Origin: an uncultured Lachnospiraceae bacterium
Lineage (GTDB): Bacteria; Bacillota; Clostridia; Lachnospirales; Lachnospiraceae
Direction: 5' to 3'
Assembly (NCBI GenBank): GCA_949283905.1
Contig: CASDUB010000170.1
Location: 1-5,433, forward strand
Length of the DNA: 5,433 nucleotides
In this document: positions 1 to 5,047 of the stretch, piece by piece
How positions within the stretch are numbered: position 1 is the stretch's first letter
How the letters are laid out: every line of letters starts with the position of its first letter
Position numbers and translations under genes: made by a program
The notes under the pieces: model-generated
What the model was told of the DNA's origin: nothing
The model's input: only the letters and a program-made list of their open reading frames with translations
Database searches by the model: none

Positions 1-67
1 ACAGGATTCGAACCTGCGGCCTCCTGCTCCCAAAGCAGGCGCTCTAGCCAAACTGAGCCACACCCCG
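1..67 (-). tRNA. tRNA-Pro (anticodon TGG), 3' end cut by window edge
   Basis: Read on the minus strand, the gene starts at 67 with acceptor strand CGGGGTG (67-61). It continues through a D arm and an anticodon stem CCTGC/GCAGG (39-35 and 27-23) around the loop TTTGGGA. The anticodon TGG lies at 32-30 and decodes proline. The T arm GCAGG-TTCGAAT-CCTGT ends exactly at base 1, so the 3' acceptor strand and discriminator base (8 nt) lie outside the window. C1 and a 7-nt GC-rich acceptor strand fit bacterial tRNA-Pro. Whether CCA is encoded cannot be seen. It is transcribed leftward from the promoter at 128-156. Confidence 0.96.
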
Positions 68-80
68 ATATTCAAATAAT

Positions 81-122
81 TTGCAATCAAACTGACATAC
101 CTGTTTTCAAGCTCAATTGCAA
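81..122 (-). repeat. Inverted repeat in the tRNA-Pro leader
   Basis: TTGCAAT (81-87) and ATTGCAA (116-122) are perfect reverse complements separated by 28 nt. The right arm sits at the predicted 5' end of the leftward tRNA-Pro transcript (start near 121). The leader could therefore close into a 7-bp stem at its 5' end. It has no T-run, so it is not a terminator. It may be a processing structure or chance in AT-rich DNA. Confidence 0.3.
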
Positions 123-127
123 AGCCT

Positions 128-156
128 ATTATATGGCAATGATTTTTAAATGTCAA
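128..156 (-). promoter_or_regulatory. Sigma-A promoter of tRNA-Pro (leftward)
   Basis: On the minus strand there is a perfect -35 TTGACA (156-151), a 17-nt spacer and a perfect -10 TATAAT (133-128). A run of seven A residues sits immediately upstream of the -35 region (166-160 on the minus strand), as in an UP element. Transcription should start near 121, leaving a leader of about 54 nt before tRNA-Pro. A perfect consensus with an A-tract fits a stable-RNA gene. Confidence 0.88.
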
Positions 157-215
157 CACTTTTTTTCAAAAATTCGAAAATCAGGAATGTAAGTTTTTCA
201 AAAAAAGTGTTGACA
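151..215. repeat. Inverted repeat joining two divergent tRNA promoters
   Basis: The arms 151-172 and 194-215 are reverse complements over 22 positions with one mismatch (C167 against C199). The spacer between them is 21 nt. The outer 16 bases are perfect and read AAAAAAAGTGTTGACA in each promoter's direction, so each arm carries an A-tract, a GTG and the -35 box. Both transcripts start outside the repeat and run outward, so it acts as DNA rather than RNA. The arms look like duplicated UP element plus -35 modules that share an AT-rich centre. Confidence 0.85.
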
Positions 216-239
216 AATAACGAGATTAAGTTATATAAT
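210..239 (+). promoter_or_regulatory. Sigma-A promoter of the tRNA-Val/tRNA-Met operon
   Basis: A perfect -35 TTGACA (210-215), an 18-nt spacer and a perfect -10 TATAAT (234-239) are present, with seven A residues at 200-206 just upstream of the -35. Transcription should begin near 246, about 26 nt before tRNA-Val. It is the mirror partner of the tRNA-Pro promoter, although the spacer here is one base longer. Confidence 0.88.
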
Positions 240-250
240 AGCAAAGCAAG

Positions 251-265
251 TTGCGCAGAACGCAA
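251..265 (+). repeat. Small hairpin in the tRNA-Val leader
   Basis: TTGCG (251-255) and CGCAA (261-265) form a perfect 5-bp stem with a 5-nt loop. It lies between the predicted transcript start near 246 and the tRNA-Val 5' end at 272. No T-run follows. It could mark the pre-tRNA leader for processing, but a stem this short can arise by chance. Confidence 0.3.
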
Positions 266-271
266 ATTGAT

Positions 272-344
272 GGGGTCTTAGCTCAGCTGGGAGAGCATCT
301 GCCTTACAAGCAGAGGGTCACAGGTTCGAGCCCTGTAGGCCCCA
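272..344 (+). tRNA. tRNA-Val (anticodon TAC)
   Basis: This is a 73-nt cloverleaf. Acceptor GGGGTCT (272-278) pairs with AGGCCCC (337-343) with one G-U pair, and the discriminator is A344. The anticodon stem TCTGC/GCAGA encloses the loop CTTACAA, with anticodon TAC at 305-307, which decodes valine. The T loop TTCGAGC is canonical. CCA is not encoded (TGT follows), so a CCA-adding enzyme must finish the 3' end. It is the first gene of a two-tRNA operon, 24 nt before tRNA-Met. Confidence 0.97.
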
Positions 345-368
345 TGTAAATCAAATATTTGTCAATAT

Positions 369-442
369 GGCGAGATAGCTCAGTTGGCTAGAGCACGCGG
401 TTCATACCCGCGGTGTCGAGGGTTCGAATCCCCCTCTCGCTA
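369..442 (+). tRNA. tRNA-Met (anticodon CAT), elongator type
   Basis: This is a 74-nt cloverleaf. Acceptor GGCGAGA (369-375) pairs with TCTCGCT (435-441) through a G-U first pair, and the discriminator is A442. The anticodon stem CGCGG/CCGCG holds the loop TTCATAC with CAT at 403-405. A paired first base and the lack of three consecutive G-C pairs next to the loop argue against the initiator tRNA. The CAT tRNA read as Ile by lysidine modification is less likely but not excluded. The T stem GAGGG/CCCCC contains an A-C mismatch (A419/C433). CCA is not encoded. Confidence 0.95.
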
Positions 443-445
443 TTA

Positions 446-482
446 AACGGAGAAGCGATTCGGTTTTCTCCGTTATTTTTTT
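446..482 (+). terminator. Intrinsic terminator of the tRNA-Val/Met operon
   Basis: AACGGAGAA (446-454) pairs perfectly with TTCTCCGTT (466-474) over 9 bp around an 11-nt loop. A475 and seven T residues (476-482) follow. It starts 3 nt after tRNA-Met, as expected for a stable-RNA operon end. Confidence 0.9.
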
Positions 483-494
483 GAATGATGTTTA

Positions 495-570
495 TATGAG
501 TCATCTGTCTTCATAGACACAAAATCGTATGCAGGCATCCGATTTGTGTCCATTTGTCCCTTGACTCATA
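495..570. repeat. 76-bp imperfect palindrome upstream of rpmE
   Basis: The outer arms TATGAGTCA (495-503) and TGACTCATA (562-570) are perfect reverse complements. Inside them, GACACAAAATCG (516-527) pairs with CGATTTGTGTC (540-550) with one extra A on the left. An inner ATG/CAT (529-531 and 536-538) closes the top. The stretches 504-515 and 551-561 do not pair. No T-run follows on either strand, so it is not an intrinsic terminator. The right arm overlaps the -35 box of the rpmE promoter. It could be a regulator-binding site or the remnant of a small inverted-repeat element with TA at both ends. No matching copy exists elsewhere in the window. Confidence 0.6.
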
Positions 571-589
571 CATACAAGTGTGCTATTAT
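561..589 (+). promoter_or_regulatory. Sigma-A promoter of rpmE with extended -10
   Basis: A -35 TTGACT (561-566), a 17-nt spacer and a -10 TATTAT (584-589) are preceded by TGC (581-583), which gives an extended -10. Transcription should start near 596, leaving a leader of about 80 nt. This is the only strong promoter I see between the tRNA terminator and the right edge, so it may also feed the genes after rpmE. Confidence 0.8.
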
Positions 590-596
590 ATCTAAG

Positions 597-677
597 CTGT
601 TGATTATAGGTTAACTATCGGCCGGACAACGGCGGGATTATAATAATTGATTTTCGAAATGGAAGAGGTGAATACAA
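597..677 (+). promoter_or_regulatory. Structured 5' leader of rpmE, possible L31 leader element
   Basis: The predicted untranslated leader is about 80 nt. It contains a G+C stem GCCG-GACAA-CGGC (621-633) in otherwise AT-rich sequence, nested inside a weaker possible stem ATTATA (603-608) with TATAAT (639-644). Leaders through which L31 regulates its own synthesis are known in several bacterial groups, Firmicutes among them. I cannot match this sequence to the known consensus by eye, so the assignment is an inference from position and the local stem. No T-run follows, so any control would act on translation or RNA stability. Confidence 0.35.
664..670 (+). promoter_or_regulatory. Shine-Dalgarno site fixing the GTG start of rpmE
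   Basis: AGAGGTG (664-670) matches the 3' end of 16S rRNA well and lies 7 nt before GTG 678. This supports GTG over the ATG at 659, which overlaps the site and opens only a short reading frame. Confidence 0.8.
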
Positions 678-875
678 GTGAGAGAAGGAATACATCCGGA
701 ATATTATCAGGCTACAGTTACATGCAACTGCGGTAACACATTTACAACTGGTTCTACAAAAAAAGATATTCACGTAGAAATTTGTTCAAAATGCCATCCT
801 TTCTACACAGGCCAGCAGAAAGCTGCTCAGGCTCGTGGACGTATCGAGAAATTCAACAAAAAATACGGCATTTAA
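678..875 (+). CDS. rpmE: 50S ribosomal protein L31, zinc-binding type
   Basis: The product is a 65-residue protein of the large ribosomal subunit, which in bacteria bridges the central protuberance and the small subunit. It starts with [10 protein letters not shown], close to the usual MKxGIHPxY start of L31. It carries C16 and C18 (CNC) and C36 and C39 (CSKC), the four zinc ligands of the C+ form, and the family signature [12 protein letters not shown] at 34-45. The basic tail ends FNKKYGI. The length is typical and the protein complete. GTG is used as start, supported by the site at 664-670. The gene has its own promoter and a terminator 28 nt after the stop. The zinc-binding form can serve as a zinc store in bacteria that also hold a zinc-free paralogue; none is visible here. 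Confidence 0.97.
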   Translation: MREGIHPEYYQATVTCNCGNTFTTGSTKKDIHVEICSKCHPFYTGQQKAAQARGRIEKFNKKYGI

Positions 876-889
876 TTTAAAAAACATAG

Positions 890-903
890 TTTTAAGCTTA
901 AAA
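890..903. repeat. 14-bp perfect AT-rich palindrome before the rpmE terminator
   Basis: TTTTAAGCTTAAAA is its own reverse complement and directly abuts the terminator stem that begins at 904. It has no hairpin loop of workable size. The adjacent A residues extend the A-rich side that faces the terminator's T-run. It is probably of little significance. Confidence 0.4.
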
Positions 904-935
904 GGGTTGAGGTTGAATGATCTCAACCCATTTTT
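904..935 (+). terminator. Intrinsic terminator after rpmE
   Basis: GGGTTGAGGT (904-913) pairs with ATCTCAACCC (920-929), a 10-bp stem including one G-U pair, around a 6-nt loop. A930 and five T residues (931-935) follow. The T-run is short and the stem has several A-U pairs, so read-through is plausible. The next start codon is only 28 nt beyond it and I see no convincing promoter in between. Confidence 0.85.
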
Positions 936-963
936 GCAATAAGATTTAATTTAAGGAATTACA

Positions 964-1947
964 ATGAATAAAAGAGTTAACTCCGGAATCGGAGGGCAGG
1001 CTGTTATCGAAGGTATCATGATGCAGAATCGTGATAAGTATGCAATAGCAGTAAGAAAGCCCGATAAAGAAATCGAATTAAAAGTAGAGAAAGTTAAAAG
1101 ATATAATAAAGAGGGAACATGGAGATCCTGGCCTTTTATAAGAGGAATTTTCGCTTTTGTCGATTCTCTTGTTATGGGAATGAAGTGCCTTATGTATTCG
1201 GCGTCTTTTTTTGAAGATGAAGAAGAGGTTGAAAAGCAGAAAGAAAAAGAGAAAAACTTAAGCAAAGAAGAAGTAGAGGCGCTTCGTAAAAAACAGGAGA
1301 AGCAGGAAAGCGCTGTTATGACGGGCGTGATGATCTTTTCGGTCGTGCTTGCGATCGCCATTTTTATGATTCTTCCTTTTTATGTAAGCAGCTTTATAGG
1401 ACGATGGGTGACATCGAAGTGGGCGTTATCGGCTATTGAAGCGGTTATCAGAGTCGTGTTCTTTCTTATATATATAGTCATGATCTCAAAGATGAAAGAC
1501 ATAGAAAGAACTTTTATGTATCATGGCGCTGAGCATAAATGTATAAACTGTATTGAAAGCGGAAAAGATCTTACGGTTGAAAATGTTCTTTCGAGTTCGA
1601 GACTTCATAAACGCTGCGGAACAAGCTTTTTGTTTTATGTTATAGTTGTCAGCATAGTATTTATAATGTTTATACAGGTTGATTCACGGGCGCTCAAAAT
1701 AATTTTAAGACTCGCCCTTGTTCCTGTTATAGCAGGCGTGGCTTACGAGATAATACGTCTTGCAGGAAAAACCGACAATAAATTTATCAATGCGCTGAGC
1801 AAACCGGGAATGGCGCTTCAGAAACTGACGACAAAGGAGCCTGACGCCGAAATGGCAGAGGTTGCTATTGCTGCGGTTGAAGCCGTCTTTGACTGGAGAG
1901 AGTTCCTTTCGAAGAATTTCGGTCGAAAAAAAGAGGAAAAAGAATAA
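964..1947 (+). CDS. yqhQ: DUF1385 family membrane protein (YqhQ-like), function unknown
   Basis: The protein has 327 residues, the usual size for the DUF1385 family typified by B. subtilis YqhQ. The biochemical role is not established to my knowledge. The N-terminal signature GGQAVIEGIMM is at 10-20. A soluble region to about residue 80 is followed by a highly charged stretch (about 84-116) that may be coiled coil. Four hydrophobic segments lie at about 119-146, 155-176, 219-239 and 244-266. Between the second and third is the conserved YHGAEHKCINCIE block (186-198) with H187, E190, H191 and a CxxC (C193, C196), then HKRCGTSF (215-222). The polar His/Cys/Glu set could bind metal; this is inference. 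The site AAGGA (953-957) lies 6 nt before ATG. The gene ends 4 nt before prmC, and this pairing with prmC and prfA recurs in Clostridia. Confidence 0.93.
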   Translation: MNKRVNSGIGGQAVIEGIMMQNRDKYAIAVRKPDKEIELKVEKVKRYNKEGTWRSWPFIRGIFAFVDSLVMGMKCLMYSASFFEDEEEVEKQKEKEKNLSKEEVEALRKKQEKQESAVMTGVMIFSVVLAIAIFMILPFYVSSFIGRWVTSKWALSAIEAVIRVVFFLIYIVMISKMKDIERTFMYHGAEHKCINCIESGKDLTVENVLSSSRLHKRCGTSFLFYVIVVSIVFIMFIQVDSRALKIILRLALVPVIAGVAYEIIRLAGKTDNKFINALSKPGMALQKLTTKEPDAEMAEVAIAAVEAVFDWREFLSKNFGRKKEEKE

Positions 1948-1951
1948 AAGT

Positions 1952-2818
1952 ATGACGTTTATACTTTCGAATGATAAAAAAAGTCTGCGGCAGTCGAAAA
2001 AGGCGGCTGTAGACTTTTTGACATTGATGGGAATAGAAGACGCTGTGACAGATACAGCGATAATAATAGAAATGATCACAGGATATTCAAGAGCGCAGAT
2101 GTTTATGCATGCCGACGATGAATTTACTAAAGAACAGGCGCTGATATTTGAAAAAATGATCAATCAAAGAGGCGAAAGAAAACCTGTTCAGCATATAGTA
2201 GAAGAGGCATGGTTTTACGGGCGAAGTTTTTATGTTGACGAGCGGGTGCTTGTGCCGAGATTTGATACGGAGATTCTTATAGAAGAAGCGCTGAAAAGCA
2301 TAAAACCGGGATCTAAAGTTCTTGATATGTGCACCGGAAGCGGATGCATAATAATCACGCTCACAAAAGAAGCCGGGATAACCGGAACAGGAACCGATAT
2401 AAGCAACGGGGCGTTGGAAGTCGCGAGATTAAATGCAGAAAGACTTGAAGCCCGATGCGAATTTATAAAAAGCGATCTGTTTGAAAATATTGCCGAAAAA
2501 TACGATATGATTGTATCAAATCCGCCGTATATAAAAACTTCCGATATAGAAGGACTTGAAAAAGAAGTAAAAGATTATGATCCGATACTTGCCCTTGACG
2601 GCGGCGCAGACGGACTGTATTTTTATAGGAAGATAATATCAGGCGCGGGAGATCATCTCAATAATAACGGAAGACTGCTCTTTGAGATCGGTTTTGATCA
2701 GGCTGAAGAAGTAAGCGGTCTTATGAAAGAAAGCGGATATAAGGATGTAAAGATAATATATGATCTCGGGAATAACCCGCGTGTTGTCTGCGGAGTGAAA
2801 TCACAAGATACAGACTGA
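1952..2818 (+). CDS. prmC: Peptide chain release factor N5-glutamine methyltransferase
   Basis: The enzyme uses S-adenosylmethionine to methylate the glutamine of the GGQ motif in release factors, which speeds peptide release. With ATG 1952 it has 288 residues, the normal PrmC size. An N-terminal helical substrate-binding domain covers about 1-85. Next comes VLVPRFDTE (99-107), the family's PRxxTE block. The Rossmann methyltransferase core has [11 protein letters not shown] (123-133) for cofactor binding, the catalytic NPPY at 190-193, and late motifs LALDGGADG (213-221) and GRLLFEIG (240-247). The same frame is open upstream to 1862, but that would overlap yqhQ by 86 nt and add residues foreign to the family. 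The gene starts 4 nt after the yqhQ stop. The nearest Shine-Dalgarno-like GAGG (1933-1936) is 15 nt away, so translational coupling is likely. prfA, encoding its substrate, follows 11 nt later. Confidence 0.96.
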   Translation: MTFILSNDKKSLRQSKKAAVDFLTLMGIEDAVTDTAIIIEMITGYSRAQMFMHADDEFTKEQALIFEKMINQRGERKPVQHIVEEAWFYGRSFYVDERVLVPRFDTEILIEEALKSIKPGSKVLDMCTGSGCIIITLTKEAGITGTGTDISNGALEVARLNAERLEARCEFIKSDLFENIAEKYDMIVSNPPYIKTSDIEGLEKEVKDYDPILALDGGADGLYFYRKIISGAGDHLNNNGRLLFEIGFDQAEEVSGLMKESGYKDVKIIYDLGNNPRVVCGVKSQDTD

Positions 2819-2829
2819 GGGAAAATACC

Positions 2830-3903
2830 ATGTTTGATAAATTGGAAGATATTCTTATAAAACTTGAAGAAATAATGCACAGGCTCAATGATCCCGATAC
2901 TGTTAATGACAGCAAGCAGTTTCAGAAGCTTTTAAAAGAACAGGCGGAACTGCAGCCCCTTGCGGATGCGTATACAGAGTACAAGAATTGCAAGGAAACG
3001 GCAGCCGAAAGCCTTGAAATGCTTGAAGCAGAGTCTGATGAAGAAATGAGAGAACTGCTGAAGGACGAACTTCAAAATGCGAAAAAAAGAGTTAATGAGC
3101 TTGAACATGAACTGAAGATACTGCTTCTGCCAAAAGATCCAAACGATCAGAAAAATGTCATAGTCGAGATAAGAGCGGGAGCCGGAGGCGACGAGTCGGC
3201 ATTGTTTGCATATGAGATATACAGAATGTATAATAAATACGCCGACAGTAAAAACTGGAAAACAGAGCTTTTAAGCTGCAGCGAAAACGGCCTCGGCGGT
3301 TTTAAAGAAGTTACGTTTATGATAAACGGTGCAGGCGCTTATTCGAGGCTTAAATATGAAAAAGGCGTTCACAGAGTACAGAGGGTTCCTGAAACGGAAA
3401 GCGGCGGAAGGATACACACTTCTACGATAACAGTTGCTATTATGCCGGAAGCTGAAGAAATAGATTTTCATCTTGATCTGAACGACTGCAAATTTGATGT
3501 ATTCAGGGCTTCGGGAAACGGAGGCCAGTGTGTAAATACGACGGATTCGGCAGTTCGTCTGACACATATTCCGACAGGAATAGTCATTTCATGCCAGGAT
3601 GAAAAATCACAGCTTAAGAATAAAGATAAGGCGCTGAAAGTGCTGCGTTCAAGACTTTACGAGATGGAGCTTGAAAAACAGCATGAAGCGGAAGCAAAAG
3701 AAAGAAGAAGCCAGGTAGGAACCGGCGACAGGTCTGAGAAAATCAGGACATATAATTTCCCGCAGGGAAGAGTTACAGATCATCGAATAAAACTGACGCT
3801 TCACAAAATAGAGTCTGTTCTCGCAGGCGATCTTGACGAGATAATAGACAGTCTTACCGCTGCAGATCAGGCCGAAAAACTGGCGTATATGGAACAGCAG
3901 TAA
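2830..3903 (+). CDS. prfA: Peptide chain release factor 1 (RF1)
   Basis: RF1 recognises UAA and UAG in the ribosomal A site and triggers hydrolysis of peptidyl-tRNA. At 357 residues it has the standard length. A helical N-terminal domain spans about 1-105, followed by [16 protein letters not shown] (112-127), a signature of the class. The stop-codon tripeptide is PET at 187-189 in [14 protein letters not shown]. The P-x-T form marks RF1; RF2 would have SPF. The catalytic GGQ is at 231-233 in [17 protein letters not shown], and Q233 is the residue PrmC would methylate. The C-terminal [11 protein letters not shown] (309-319) is also typical. GAGGGA (2817-2822), overlapping the prmC stop, is a good ribosome site 7 nt before ATG. 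No programmed frameshift is present, as expected for RF1. No terminator follows. Confidence 0.98.
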   Translation: MFDKLEDILIKLEEIMHRLNDPDTVNDSKQFQKLLKEQAELQPLADAYTEYKNCKETAAESLEMLEAESDEEMRELLKDELQNAKKRVNELEHELKILLLPKDPNDQKNVIVEIRAGAGGDESALFAYEIYRMYNKYADSKNWKTELLSCSENGLGGFKEVTFMINGAGAYSRLKYEKGVHRVQRVPETESGGRIHTSTITVAIMPEAEEIDFHLDLNDCKFDVFRASGNGGQCVNTTDSAVRLTHIPTGIVISCQDEKSQLKNKDKALKVLRSRLYEMELEKQHEAEAKERRSQVGTGDRSEKIRTYNFPQGRVTDHRIKLTLHKIESVLAGDLDEIIDSLTAADQAEKLAYMEQQ

Positions 3904-3961
3904 CCATGGCGGTTTAGGGGTTCTGATACGATATTATATAAATAGGAAGGTTAAAATACAG

Positions 3962-5017
3962 ATGAAAAAATCTACTGTAGGCGTTCTGGCGGCGTTATTG
4001 TTAAGCTTATCAGCCGGAAGTATGACTGCATGCGTACAGCCAAAAGAAGATTCGGGTGCGTATGACAATGCGTTAGAAGCATATGAAGCAGGAGATTACG
4101 AACTTGCGATGTCTGAGTTTGATAAAGCAATCGCAAATGATAAAAGAGAAGCTGAGGGATACAGAGGACAGGGACTCGTATATCTGAAACAGGGCGATTA
4201 TGAGAGCGCTGTTATTATGTTCGATAAGAGTCTTGAAGCTCTTAAACATGAAAATGAAGAATTTGAGAACGACGTACTCATGTATAAAGCCGAAGCATGC
4301 GCAAAAAATTCAGATACGGACGCAGCGCTTGAAATTTATTCGGGGCTTGAAGAAAGCTCGATGGCTGAACTTGTATTCGCACTTGAAGGACAGATTTATT
4401 TAAATAAAGGCGATGTTCAGCAAGCTTTAAACTGTTTTGAGCTTTCGGAAGAAGCCGGAAAAAGCATTGAAACATATTTGCTGATATATGAATCGTTTGC
4501 AGCTGTGAGCCGCGAAGGCGACGGAGCTGTATATCTCGAAAAGGCAAAATCTATAGAACCGTCAACTCCGGAAGAAAGAGCCGAGCTTGGAAAGATATAT
4601 TATTATCTTGAGGATTACGATAGTTCCATAAGCCAGCTTAATAAAGCGATTGAAGAAGGATATACAGAGGCCTATACCATATTAGGCGATATTTATCTGG
4701 AAAGCGAAAATATATCAGGCGCGAAAAATCTTTTCATAAGCGCGCTGAATCAGAACGTCGAGCCGGCGATGGCGTATAACGGTCTGGCTATGTGCGCGAT
4801 AAAAGAAGGAGACTATAACAGCGCACTTTCTTATATAGATATGGGACTCGAATATAAAGATGAGAGCGCAAAGCAGAGTCTTTTGTTTAATGAAATAATC
4901 ATATATGAAAAAATGCTTGATTTTGAGACGGCTAAAGTAAAAATGAATGAATTTTTGATCTTGTATCCGGAAGATCAAAGAGCTGTGGATGAAGCTAAAT
5001 TTCTTTTACGTCAATGA
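3962..5017 (+). CDS. Predicted lipoprotein with tetratricopeptide (TPR) repeats
   Basis: I do not recognise a named family. The 351-residue product starts MKKSTVGVLAALLLSLSAG, a classic signal peptide, and continues SMTAC. C24 is the likely lipidated cysteine, although Met at -3 is not the usual Leu. The mature part is acidic and almost wholly helical, with about nine TPR-like units near 33-62, 66-99, 104-132, 138-165, 171-199, 204-233, 237-266, 271-300 and 305-336. Clear examples are AYEAGDYELAMSEFDKAI (40-57), YLKQGDYESAVIMFDKSL (74-91) and KEGDYNSALSYIDMGL (281-296). TPR arrays bind peptides or proteins, so an extracytoplasmic scaffold or chaperone role is likely; the partner is unknown. 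AGGAAGG (3944-3950) lies 11 nt before ATG. The gene follows prfA by 58 nt and precedes hflX by 30 nt, so it is probably cotranscribed. Confidence 0.85.
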   Translation: MKKSTVGVLAALLLSLSAGSMTACVQPKEDSGAYDNALEAYEAGDYELAMSEFDKAIANDKREAEGYRGQGLVYLKQGDYESAVIMFDKSLEALKHENEEFENDVLMYKAEACAKNSDTDAALEIYSGLEESSMAELVFALEGQIYLNKGDVQQALNCFELSEEAGKSIETYLLIYESFAAVSREGDGAVYLEKAKSIEPSTPEERAELGKIYYYLEDYDSSISQLNKAIEEGYTEAYTILGDIYLESENISGAKNLFISALNQNVEPAMAYNGLAMCAIKEGDYNSALSYIDMGLEYKDESAKQSLLFNEIIIYEKMLDFETAKVKMNEFLILYPEDQRAVDEAKFLLRQ

Positions 5018-5037
5018 GATTTTAAGACAGAATGGAT

Positions 5038-5043
5038 GAGGGG
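5038..5043 (+). promoter_or_regulatory. Shine-Dalgarno site deciding the hflX start
   Basis: GAGGGG (5038-5043) lies 4 nt before ATG 5048. An in-frame ATG at 5036 would add MRGR but has only a weak AAGA-like sequence upstream. The GAGGGG spacing is short, so the choice of 5048 is favoured but not certain. Confidence 0.55.
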
Positions 5044-5047
5044 CAGG

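Noticed and set aside
659..736. Short frame from ATG 659 overlapping the start of rpmE, a possible leader peptide
   Set aside because: It has no ribosome site, and its second to fourth codons consist of the rpmE ribosome site itself.
951..1361. Minus-strand open frame of 136 codons opposite yqhQ
   Set aside because: It is a shadow of a conserved gene on the other strand, low in complexity (Ser/Phe/Ile rich) and without a recognisable motif.
1862..1951. Upstream extension of prmC giving a 318-residue protein
   Set aside because: It overlaps yqhQ by 86 nt and adds 30 residues unlike PrmC. ATG 1952 gives the family length of 288 residues.
1705..2163. Minus-strand open frame of 152 codons across the yqhQ/prmC junction
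   Set aside because: It is antisense to two well-supported genes, its translation resembles no family I know, and it reads as frame-shadow sequence.
3271..3567. Minus-strand open frame of 98 codons inside prfA
   Set aside because: It lies opposite the most conserved part of RF1, including the GGQ region, so the open frame is a by-product of codon use.
3901..3914. Possible hairpin AACC-ATGGC-GGTT at the prfA stop
   Set aside because: The stem has only 4 bp and no T-run follows, so it is not a terminator.
3931..3943. TATTATATAAAT as a -10 box for the TPR lipoprotein gene
   Set aside because: No acceptable -35 lies 16-18 nt upstream (the sequence there is around GCGGTTTAGG). It is more likely an AT-rich intergenic stretch, and read-through from prfA suffices.
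4200..4978. Open frames on both strands inside the TPR lipoprotein gene (4200-4403, 4278-4547, 4715-4978)
   Set aside because: All lie within the coherent TPR frame. None has a ribosome site that I can see or any recognisable motif.
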